Assembly (NCBI GenBank): GCA_002373815.1
Contig: DFKH01000070.1
Span: forward strand, 1 to 30,237
DNA from: Alphaproteobacteria bacterium UBA3650
GTDB lineage: Bacteria > Pseudomonadota > Alphaproteobacteria > CAAHEQ01 > UBA3637
Direction of reading: 5' to 3'
DNA: 30,237 nt
Shown: positions 24,417 to 30,237 of the stretch, one piece after another
Layout of the letters: every line of letters begins with the position of its first letter
Position numbering within the stretch: the stretch's first letter is position 1
Notes under the pieces: generated by a model
What the model saw: the letters and a program-made list of their open reading frames with translations, nothing else
Databases searched by the model: none
Told to the model about the DNA's origin: nothing
Position numbers and translations under genes: made by a program

Positions 24417-24442
24417 CATAAATATGTATGTTTTTTGTTGAC
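24417..24442 (+). promoter_or_regulatory. shared upstream element, copy 2, before the membrane gene at 24484
   Basis: CATAAA, four variable bases, then TATGTTTTTTGTTGAC, 22 of 26 bases identical to the element before eptA. The -35 (TTGACT, 24438-24443) overlaps its end. The -10 is poor (TAAAGG at 24460-24465), as in promoters that need an activator. Confidence 0.6.
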
Positions 24443-24483
24443 TTTATTTGCAAAAACAGTAAAGGTTATAGAAGGAGTTCAAG

Positions 24484-25122
24484 ATGATTCAATTAGCACA
24501 ATCTGAAAAAACAGTTTTATTCACGACAATGCGTATGAGCATATATTTTGTTGTTCTGACATTAGTATCTGTTGGAATTTGGAAAATAGCAGATATTTTT
24601 GGAGGTGAGGCATTTGGTGAAAACGGTATTATTGAAAATACGCAATGTGTTTTTTTGATGATAGCAGGATTTATTTTTGCGCTTTCAGCATGGAAAAATA
24701 AAGCGAATAGAATAGCTATGCTAGGGTTGAGCGCTCTGTGTATGTTGGGCATTTGTCGGGAACAAGATGCATGGTTTGATGCAAATTTGCCTATACTAAG
24801 TTGGCGTGTGGGATATATATTTCCAGCATTGGTGGGTATATATGGTTTGTGCCATTTTAAAAATTTCAAAAAACAGACTCTAGATTTACTTAAGACGCCT
24901 GCTTGCTCATTGATGTTTAGTGCAATGGTTATGATTATTCCATTTGCACAATGTATTGGGCATAGACCTCTAATTAAGGCTGTCATTGGAAATGATGATT
25001 CTGGTATAGTTTTTGCAATTCGGCGGATGATTGAAGAAAGCGGAGAGTTATTAGGGTATTTAATGATTGTTTTAGCTGCCATAGAATTATTGCTGAATCT
25101 GCACAAACGCAAAGATGCGTAA
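24484..25122 (+). CDS. unrecognised multi-pass membrane protein
   Basis: A 212-aa protein with about six hydrophobic helices. I cannot name its family. Charged motifs sit at helix ends: GGEAFGENGIIENTQCVFL near residue 40, CREQDAWFDANLP near 92, GHRPLIKAVIGNDDSG near 160 and RRMIEESGELLGYLMIV near 180. Clustered acidic and His residues in a membrane setting would suit a metal-dependent membrane hydrolase or a lipid-modifying enzyme, but this is only a guess. The ATG is preceded by AGAAGGAG. The upstream element it shares with eptA suggests it acts in the same response, perhaps on envelope lipids. Confidence 0.85.
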   Translation: MIQLAQSEKTVLFTTMRMSIYFVVLTLVSVGIWKIADIFGGEAFGENGIIENTQCVFLMIAGFIFALSAWKNKANRIAMLGLSALCMLGICREQDAWFDANLPILSWRVGYIFPALVGIYGLCHFKNFKKQTLDLLKTPACSLMFSAMVMIIPFAQCIGHRPLIKAVIGNDDSGIVFAIRRMIEESGELLGYLMIVLAAIELLLNLHKRKDA

Positions 25123-25380
25123 AATAAGGGGTAAAAGTAATCTTGTAAGAAAAAGGAATAACAAAAATAACGATTCGTTTGACTCGAATCGGTTGACATA
25201 GTTATTTATGCATAAAAAATAAGGTGTTAAGAAAGTAAATACCAAAAATTAACCAATTTTGCGCCAAAACTTTGTCTAAAAATTAACTATTTTTAAAGAA
25301 GAAAGTCTCCCTAAAAGACAAATAAAAATGTTTGTTTTTGAAAGGGTTATAAAAAAGATGAAAAAAAGTGATTTTTTTTG

Positions 25381-25409
25381 TTGACTTGATTTCTTTTTGG
25401 AGTTTAATA
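25381..25409 (+). promoter_or_regulatory. promoter of nrdD-nrdG
   Basis: TTGACT (25381-25386), a 17-base spacer and TTAATA (25404-25409). Like the eptA and 24484 promoters, its -35 follows a T-run in the form TTTTTTGTTGAC. The ribosome site AGGAG at 25457-25461 is 12 bases from the ATG, rather far. Confidence 0.5.
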
Positions 25410-25433
25410 GGGAACAGAAGAAAAAACAAAAAA

Positions 25434-25449
25434 ACACAATATATAGTAT
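25434..25449 (+). promoter_or_regulatory. NrdR-box-like site
   Basis: ACACAATATATAGTAT fits the NrdR box pattern (ACACwATATATwGTGT) in all but one position near its end. NrdR represses ribonucleotide reductase genes when dATP is plentiful. It lies about 18 bases downstream of the expected start, before the ribosome site. NrdR boxes usually come in pairs; I find no good second one. Confidence 0.55.
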
Positions 25450-25473
25450 TTTTTAGAGGAGAATTAGCACAAA

Positions 25474-27546
25474 ATGTTGGAAGTTGTTCAAAATAAAAGA
25501 GAAAATGATATCTTGGATGCAGGTCCTTTGTCTGGTGTGATTAAACGCGATGGCGCTCATGTAGCATTTGATAGTCAAAAGATTGTTGCAGCGATTGCAA
25601 AAGCAGGATCTGCAACAGGTGAATTTGGTCAAGATGAATCCGAATTATTGGCTGGACAGGTTTTGAAAGTTTTGCGCCATCGCTTTGGAGACGCTGTTGT
25701 CCCGACGATTGAGCAGATTCAAGATGTTGTGGAACAAGTGTTGATTTCTTCAAACTATTATAAAACAGCAAAATCTTATATCGTTTATCGTGAACAACGT
25801 GATCGTCAACGGAAAGATCAACAAGCTGTTGTGGATGCGATTTCTTCCATCAACGAATATTTGGATCGTTCTGATTGGCGCGTGAATGCGAATGCAAACC
25901 AAGGGTATTCGTTAGGTGGATTGATTTTGAATGTGGCAGGAAAAGTTGTCGCTAATTATTGGTTAAAACACGTCTATACACCAGAAATCGGGGCAGCCCA
26001 CAAAGAAGGTGATTACCATATTCATGATTTGGATATGTTAGCAGGCTACTGTGCTGGTTGGTCTTTGCGTGCCTTGATTCAAGAAGGATTTAATGGTGTG
26101 CCAAATAAAACAGAATCGAATCCACCCCGCCATTTGGTTAGTGCTTTTTCACAAATGGTGAATTTCTTGGGGACACTTCAAAATGAGTGGGCTGGTGCGC
26201 AGGCGTTCTCCTCTGCAGATACCTATTTAGCACCCTTTATTCGCATTGAAAATTTGGAATACAAAGATGTAAAACAGGCGATGCAATCATTTATCTTCAA
26301 CTTGAACGTGCCTTCTCGTTGGGGAACACAAACACCATTCACGAATTTGACATTTGATTGGACATGTCCAGTAGATTTAAAGGATCGTCATCCAATTATC
26401 GGTGGTGAAGAACAACCCTTTACGTATGGTGAATTGCAAAAAGAAATGGATATGATTAATCGTGCGTTCTTAGAGGTCATGGGTGAAGGTGACGCCAAGG
26501 GTCGTCCATTTACCTTCCCAATTCCAACATACAATATCACAAACGAGTTCCCATGGGATTCCGAAAACATTGACTTGTTATTTGAAATGACAGCAAAATA
26601 TGGTCTTCCTTATTTCTCCAACTATCTAAATTCGGATATGAAGCCATCAGATGTGCGTAGTATGTGCTGTCGTTTGCGCCTTGATTTAACCGAATTAAAA
26701 CGCCGTGGCGGTGGTTTATTTGGCTCGGCAGAACAAACAGGTTCTGTGGGTGTGGTGACAATCAACTGTGCACGTTTGGGCTATTTGTTCAAAGGGGATG
26801 AAGAAGGGATGTATAAACGTTTGGACGAATTGATGGAATTAGCTAAAAAATCATTAGAATTAAAACGCCAAACGATTACCATGCATTTGGAACGAGGACT
26901 TTATCCTTATACACGCCGTTACTTGGGTTCATTCCGTAATCACTTCTCTACAATCGGTGTCAATGGTATCAATGAAATGATTCGTAACTTTACGAATGAT
27001 AAAGAAGATATTACAACTGAGTGGGGGCGTGACTTTGCCAAGAAGTTGCTGACACATATGCGTGAAAAATTGTTGGCATTCCAAGACGAAACAGGAAATA
27101 TGTATAATTTGGAAGCAACGCCTGCGGAAGGAACAACCTATCGTTTTGCACGTGAAGATCAAAAACGCTTCCCAGACATTATTCAAGCGGGGACAAAAGA
27201 AGCCCCATATTATACAAACTCATCTCAATTGCCTGTGGGCTTCACAGATGATCCATTTGTGGCTTTGGATTATCAAGATGACCTGCAAACACAATACACA
27301 GGTGGTACCGTGTTGCACCTGTATATGAGCGAGCGGATCTCGTCTTCCGCAGCTTGTAAAGATTTGGTAAAACGTGTGTTGGAAAACTACAGATTACCGT
27401 ATGTTTCTGTGACACCGGTTTACTCTATCTGCCCAAAACATGGTTATATTGCGGGCGAACACAAATACTGTCCAATTTGTGATCAAGAATTGCTGGACAG
27501 AAAACATAAAGAATTAGAACAAGAACAACAAAAAAAGGGAGAATAA
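25474..27546 (+). CDS. nrdD: anaerobic (class III) ribonucleoside-triphosphate reductase, body without glycyl-radical segment
   Basis: Makes deoxyribonucleotides from NTPs without oxygen. The 690-aa protein starts with an ATP-cone (about 22-112: GVIKRDGAHVAFDSQKIVAA...SYIVYREQRD), the allosteric site for ATP/dATP. The ten-stranded barrel follows, with SMCCRLRLDL and GSVGVVTINCARLGYL, the regions that bear the active-site Cys. The C-terminus has a zinc site of the form C653-x2-H656...C666-x2-C669 (CPKHG...CPIC). A charged tail and TAA end it there, so the conserved glycyl-radical segment (RVxGY) is missing. That segment is the next reading frame, in the same frame, three bases further on. Enzyme activity would thus need two polypeptides plus the activase NrdG. 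Confidence 0.93.
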   Translation: MLEVVQNKRENDILDAGPLSGVIKRDGAHVAFDSQKIVAAIAKAGSATGEFGQDESELLAGQVLKVLRHRFGDAVVPTIEQIQDVVEQVLISSNYYKTAKSYIVYREQRDRQRKDQQAVVDAISSINEYLDRSDWRVNANANQGYSLGGLILNVAGKVVANYWLKHVYTPEIGAAHKEGDYHIHDLDMLAGYCAGWSLRALIQEGFNGVPNKTESNPPRHLVSAFSQMVNFLGTLQNEWAGAQAFSSADTYLAPFIRIENLEYKDVKQAMQSFIFNLNVPSRWGTQTPFTNLTFDWTCPVDLKDRHPIIGGEEQPFTYGELQKEMDMINRAFLEVMGEGDAKGRPFTFPIPTYNITNEFPWDSENIDLLFEMTAKYGLPYFSNYLNSDMKPSDVRSMCCRLRLDLTELKRRGGGLFGSAEQTGSVGVVTINCARLGYLFKGDEEGMYKRLDELMELAKKSLELKRQTITMHLERGLYPYTRRYLGSFRNHFSTIGVNGINEMIRNFTNDKEDITTEWGRDFAKKLLTHMREKLLAFQDETGNMYNLEATPAEGTTYRFAREDQKRFPDIIQAGTKEAPYYTNSSQLPVGFTDDPFVALDYQDDLQTQYTGGTVLHLYMSERISSSAACKDLVKRVLENYRLPYVSVTPVYSICPKHGYIAGEHKYCPICDQELLDRKHKELEQEQQKKGE

Positions 27547-27549
27547 AAA

Positions 27550-27738
27550 ATGACAGATCAAGAAATCTTAGAACAAAATGAAGCTGCACGTCAACCAGTA
27601 GAAGTGTGGACACGTGTGATGGGATATTTCCGTCCATACAGCCATTTCAATAAAGGAAAAAAATCTGAATTTGACGAACGCAAATGGTTCGAAGAAGGAA
27701 AGTGTTGTTCCTGTGCCATGGAAAAGATTGCAGGCTAA
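27550..27738 (+). CDS. separate glycyl-radical polypeptide of class III ribonucleotide reductase (62 aa)
   Basis: The 62-aa product contains EVWTRVMGYFRPYSHFNKGK, the C-terminal glycyl-radical signature of NrdD; Gly25 would be the radical site. In one-piece NrdD this lies directly after the zinc motif. Here it begins after TAA-AAA-ATG in the same frame as nrdD. Its own ribosome site AAGGGAG (27535-27541), 8 bases before the ATG, shows that it is made as a separate chain rather than being debris of a nonsense mutation. The tail carries Cys52, Cys53 and Cys55 (CCSCAMEK), which could add to metal binding. It would be inserted into the NrdD barrel much as GrcA replaces the C-terminus of damaged pyruvate formate-lyase (analogy). 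nrdG follows 17 bases later. Confidence 0.85.
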   Translation: MTDQEILEQNEAARQPVEVWTRVMGYFRPYSHFNKGKKSEFDERKWFEEGKCCSCAMEKIAG

Positions 27739-27755
27739 GCAGAAAGGCTTGAATC

Positions 27756-28442
27756 ATGGCGACAGTCGCTGGATTAGTACCCTTTACAACAATTGACTAC
27801 CCTGGGTGCTTGGCGGCTGTCGTTTTTTTTAAAGGATGTCCGCTGAAATGTCCCTTTTGTCATAATCCTGATTTGCAGGAAAATGAGAATAAAGGAGAGA
27901 TGGAATGGGGGGATATCCTTTCTTTTTTATCCACAAGAAAAGGAAAATTAGATGGGGTTGTCTTGTCTGGTGGCGAACCTTTAATGCAACCAGATATTGT
28001 GGATTTAGCACACCAAGTGAAAGAGTTGGGCTTTAAAATTGGCGTACATACTTCGGGTGTTTATCCAAAAAAATTGCGTGAAATGATCGCCTATATTGAT
28101 TGGGTGGGATTGGATATCAAAGCACCATGGGATAAATATGATACTGTATGTGGACGCCCCAAGATGGCAGATAAAGTAAAGGAAAGTTTATCATTATTAC
28201 TAACACAGGGTGTTGCGTTTGAAGCACGTACAACTTGTGATCCTGATTGTTTAACACCAGAAGATATTTTGACAATTGCAAGGGAATTAAAGGTAAATGG
28301 TGTGCAAACTTATGCCCTGCAACATTATCGCACATTTAAAGGAGACAAACATCCACCAGAACAATCGGCTATCAACCAATTTTTTACGGTAGAAGCTTTG
28401 ATCCCACTCAAAAAGTTATATCCAAACCTGATTATCAGGTAG
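27756..28442 (+). CDS. nrdG: anaerobic ribonucleoside-triphosphate reductase activating protein
   Basis: Radical-SAM activase that abstracts hydrogen from the reductase glycine to form the stable radical. The 228-aa protein has C28-x3-C32-x2-C35 (GCPLKCPFC) for the 4Fe-4S cluster, LSGGEPLMQ (70-78), the SAM-contact motif, and the later GVHTSG and DWVGLDIKAPW. The opening VAGLVPFTTIDYPGCLAAVVFF is typical of the NrdG2-like form that accompanies ATP-cone NrdD. The start has AGAAAGG (27741-27747) 8 bases upstream. It is the third gene of the reductase operon. Its target glycine lies on the separate 62-aa protein. No clear hairpin terminator follows. Confidence 0.93.
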   Translation: MATVAGLVPFTTIDYPGCLAAVVFFKGCPLKCPFCHNPDLQENENKGEMEWGDILSFLSTRKGKLDGVVLSGGEPLMQPDIVDLAHQVKELGFKIGVHTSGVYPKKLREMIAYIDWVGLDIKAPWDKYDTVCGRPKMADKVKESLSLLLTQGVAFEARTTCDPDCLTPEDILTIARELKVNGVQTYALQHYRTFKGDKHPPEQSAINQFFTVEALIPLKKLYPNLIIR

Positions 28443-28481
28443 CAAACCTTATCTAACTGATAGAAAGTAAAAAAAAACTAC

Positions 28482-28510
28482 TTGACCCATTTCGTAAAAC
28501 TTGTTAACAT
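28482..28510 (+). promoter_or_regulatory. promoter of the second pilin-like gene
   Basis: TTGACC (28482-28487), a 17-base spacer and TAACAT (28505-28510). The expected start is near 28517; GGGAG at 28525-28529 is the ribosome site. Confidence 0.6.
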
Positions 28511-28536
28511 TAAATACACAAAATGGGAGTAGATAA

Positions 28537-29022
28537 ATGAAACAGAGAATGAGTATTCCTCAAAGGACAGACATAGGCACACAGAAAAAAAGATTTTTTT
28601 ATGATGAAACATCTGGTCGCAGCATGATAGAGATGCTAGGTGTGTTAGCCATTATTGGGGTGCTTTCTGTAACTGGTTTTTATGGTTATTCAATTGCAAT
28701 CAGAAGACATCGTGCCAATGAAATTGTACAGATGGCCAGTATTTTGGTTACGCAGGCGATGGTCGCAAATGGTTCTACTGGGGCTTGTGTAAAACTATCT
28801 AAAATGGGGATGAACACGAAAATTGCAGGACTAGGAATTGAAATGACGGCAGAAGAACTTGAAGCTGTGTCCGACGCTAATGGAATGAATGTTCATGTCC
28901 AAATCACGAGCGGTTTAGATTCCGATGGTATTGAGGCTTTGAATGAAGTTGTGCAATCTCTTGTGGACTCAGATAAATATACCATTGATGTAGATGACAA
29001 TCCGGGTTGTGATGAGGAATAA
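28537..29022 (+). CDS. type IV pilin-like protein
   Basis: A 161-aa protein with a 28-residue leader, then SGRSMIEMLGVLAIIGVLSVTG: prepilin cleavage would follow Gly28, leaving Arg at position 1 and Glu at position 5. The hydrophobic helix is followed by a small globular part with one Cys near the middle (GACVKLSK) and one at the end (NPGCDEE), placed to form the C-terminal disulfide loop typical of pilins. The ribosome site GGGAG is 7 bases before the ATG, so this one is plainly expressed, unlike its relative at 3125-4468 with the same GRSM(V/I)EMLGVLA signature. No prepilin peptidase or assembly ATPase is in the window. It may be a major or minor pilin or a pseudopilin. Confidence 0.88.
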   Translation: MKQRMSIPQRTDIGTQKKRFFYDETSGRSMIEMLGVLAIIGVLSVTGFYGYSIAIRRHRANEIVQMASILVTQAMVANGSTGACVKLSKMGMNTKIAGLGIEMTAEELEAVSDANGMNVHVQITSGLDSDGIEALNEVVQSLVDSDKYTIDVDDNPGCDEE

Positions 29023-29091
29023 CCTCTTGCTTAAAATTTTCCTTGTAAAAAGTTTTTTTTACGTATAAACTACCTAAGGCAGGAGGTTCAA

Positions 29092-30237
29092 ATGCATTGT
29101 ACATCTGAATTAGGAAAGACATTTTCAAAAACAACATTCATTATGGGCATTATAGGGCTCTGTGCCTCCGTCGGAATTTATTATTTTCAAAAAAAAGCCA
29201 ATGAAAAATATGCACAAACAATTTTAGAAGCTGTGTTTGAAGAGGCTAACTCTACAAGGTCACAATTCAAAACACAAGATTTGTCCGACGAAGAAGAGGA
29301 AACGGCCACACACCACATGGTTAAAATAGAGCGTGAAGGTTGGAATTTTTCGGTAACAGATGATTCAACACCCTCACTCATCAAAGTTGAAACTGGGGAA
29401 AAAGAAATTTCTGAGGGTATCTGTCACGCCTTAAATCGCACCTTAAAAAAAGGAGTGTGGAAAAATATCATTACAAAGGCATACATTTTAGATAGATTTG
29501 GTAATGAAAAAGAAGATATCACTATGTTTGATTGCCCCGATGAAGAAGTACCCATGATGCGATTTTATGTAAGCCTTGTGACCCCACAACAAGAGGAAGA
29601 GAAAAATGAAGAAGAGCAAACGTCCGTTACTCCGCCAGAAAAGAAATCGTATCCAATATCCTCTCCTATTCCACCAGCTCCCGCACCCGTTTCTACGCCA
29701 CGTACAACAACCTCCACCTATACAAGTTCCTCTTGCCCATTTGGTACATCAATCACAGGTGCTGGGGGCTGGGCTACTTCTGGGTGTAAATGTAATAATT
29801 CGGGCGAAACGTGGAATGGCAAAAACTGCCAAAGACCGCAATGCCCTCAAGGTAGCTCATTGAATGCAACTGGTGACAAAACCAATGTCGCCAATTGCCG
29901 TTGTAATGCTAATACACCTGTTTGGTCTCAAGGGCACTGTATAGAAAAATGCATAGGTGATAAAGTATACAAAGGAAGTAAGTGTGTTTGTCCACACAAT
30001 TTGGTATCTAAAAGGGGAGATCCAAATTTATGCGTAGAATGCAATGAAACATCAGATTGTTATGCCGGATATAAGTGCATTGCCAATCACTGTACAGATA
30101 AAGAGGAAGCCGATGATTGTAGGTGGGGTATATGTCAAACCTGCGATGAAAACAAATCTCGAAAGAATCTTTTGGATAATGAGAGTTGCGAGACAGCAGG
30201 ATTAGCAGGTATATGTAATAACAATGGTACTTGCTAT
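29092..30237 (+). CDS. membrane-anchored Cys-rich protein (partial, 3' end outside window)
   Basis: An open frame of 382 codons runs to the right edge. The ATG at 29092 is preceded by AGGAGG. One hydrophobic segment (about 15-32) suggests a signal anchor. Next come an acidic region (about 60-160) with a small globular part, a Pro/Thr/Ser-rich linker (about 178-212) and, to the edge, a Cys-rich part with more than 20 Cys in short EGF-like spacings (CKCNNSGETWNGKNC, CRCNANTPVW, CVCPHNLV). The Cys-rich part recalls the tail of the pilin-like protein at 3125-4468. It lies 69 bases after the second pilin gene and is probably co-transcribed, so it may be a partner adhesin. I do not recognise a named family. 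Confidence 0.8.
   Translation, partial: MHCTSELGKTFSKTTFIMGIIGLCASVGIYYFQKKANEKYAQTILEAVFEEANSTRSQFKTQDLSDEEEETATHHMVKIEREGWNFSVTDDSTPSLIKVETGEKEISEGICHALNRTLKKGVWKNIITKAYILDRFGNEKEDITMFDCPDEEVPMMRFYVSLVTPQQEEEKNEEEQTSVTPPEKKSYPISSPIPPAPAPVSTPRTTTSTYTSSSCPFGTSITGAGGWATSGCKCNNSGETWNGKNCQRPQCPQGSSLNATGDKTNVANCRCNANTPVWSQGHCIEKCIGDKVYKGSKCVCPHNLVSKRGDPNLCVECNETSDCYAGYKCIANHCTDKEEADDCRWGICQTCDENKSRKNLLDNESCETAGLAGICNNNGTCY

Larger units (their letters stand above)
25123..25473 (+). other. gene-free control region before nrdD
   Basis: About 350 very AT-rich bases without a supportable gene. It holds a perfect inverted repeat CGATTCG-N7-CGAATCG (25171-25191) that lacks a T-run on the plus strand, two similar AT palindromes 34 bases apart (25244-25260 and 25278-25294), the promoter at 25381-25409 and the NrdR-box-like site at 25434-25449. 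Confidence 0.6.

Noticed and set aside
25171..25191. CGATTCG-N7-CGAATCG as a terminator for the 24484 gene
   Set aside because: No T-run follows on the plus strand; the T-rich side is on the minus strand, where no gene reads toward it. Left as a feature of the control region.
25193..25198. TTGACA as a second promoter upstream of nrdD
   Set aside because: No acceptable -10 lies 16-18 bases downstream.
27544..27552. The in-frame stop between nrdD and the 62-aa gene as a sequencing error or a recoded codon
   Set aside because: The stop is TAA, not a selenocysteine TGA, and the downstream ATG has its own strong ribosome site at ideal spacing, which an accidental stop would not provide.
28426..28440. 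15-base palindrome (ACCTGAT-T-ATCAGGT) at the end of nrdG as a terminator
   Set aside because: A one-base centre cannot form a normal hairpin loop, and no T-run follows. It is largely coding sequence.
1..30237. CRISPR arrays, insertion sequences, prophage or attachment sites
   Set aside because: No regularly spaced repeats, transposase, integrase or phage genes were seen; a tRNA is present at 24284 but no repeat of its 3' end was noticed.

Overview
The window looks like part of the chromosome of a low-GC, probably host-associated alphaproteobacterium that lives with little or no oxygen. Pointers to Alphaproteobacteria are the form of ribosomal protein bL36, the mtaB-ftsY gene pair, and a short LRANLALRQKQ-type protein overlapping murA. 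Pointers to anaerobic life are a class III ribonucleotide reductase with its activase (nrdD/nrdG) and a flavodiiron protein. No aerobic ribonucleotide reductase is seen. The taxon is inferred from gene content and was not tested by any search.

Layout. 1-4515 is read leftward: murA (runs off the left edge), a 53-aa gene overlapping it, rpmJ, lnt, and a Cys-rich type IV pilin-like gene whose 5' end carries a run of nine G (top strand) between a well-placed ATG and the main reading frame. 4621-9823 is a tight rightward operon: mtaB, ftsY, then three abutting genes that together have the architecture of an NTT/MFS-like transporter fused to HEAT repeats and a cyclic-nucleotide-binding-like domain, here split in three. 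9894-10877 is a membrane-anchored parvulin with its own promoter and terminator. 10984-20438 is a six-gene operon: mrcA (PBP1A), prfB with its programmed frameshift, a DUF47/PhoU-like protein, a PiT phosphate permease, a large AsmA/YhdP-like protein and a flavodiiron protein. 20523-21986 is an unrecognised coiled-coil protein. 22222-25122 holds eptA, dgkA, a tRNA-Gly(CCC) on the other strand, and an unrecognised multi-pass membrane protein. 25474-28442 is nrdD, a separate 62-aa glycyl-radical polypeptide, and nrdG. 28537 to the right edge holds a second pilin-like protein and a Cys-rich membrane-anchored protein that runs off the window.

How it fits together. Much of the window serves the cell envelope: MurA and PBP1A make peptidoglycan, Lnt matures lipoproteins, EptA decorates lipid A and DgkA recycles the diacylglycerol by-product, an AsmA-like protein probably helps lipid transport, and two pilin-like proteins face outward. 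The most notable points are: (1) a probable phase-variable poly-C/poly-G switch in a pilin-like gene; (2) a class III ribonucleotide reductase whose glycyl-radical segment is a separate small protein; (3) a transporter/HEAT/CNB protein split into three coupled genes; (4) three genes whose promoter places the transcription start on the ATG (leaderless mRNAs), all with identical geometry; (5) a nearly identical 26-bp upstream element shared by eptA and the unrecognised membrane gene at 24484. Promoter, operator and terminator calls were made by eye.
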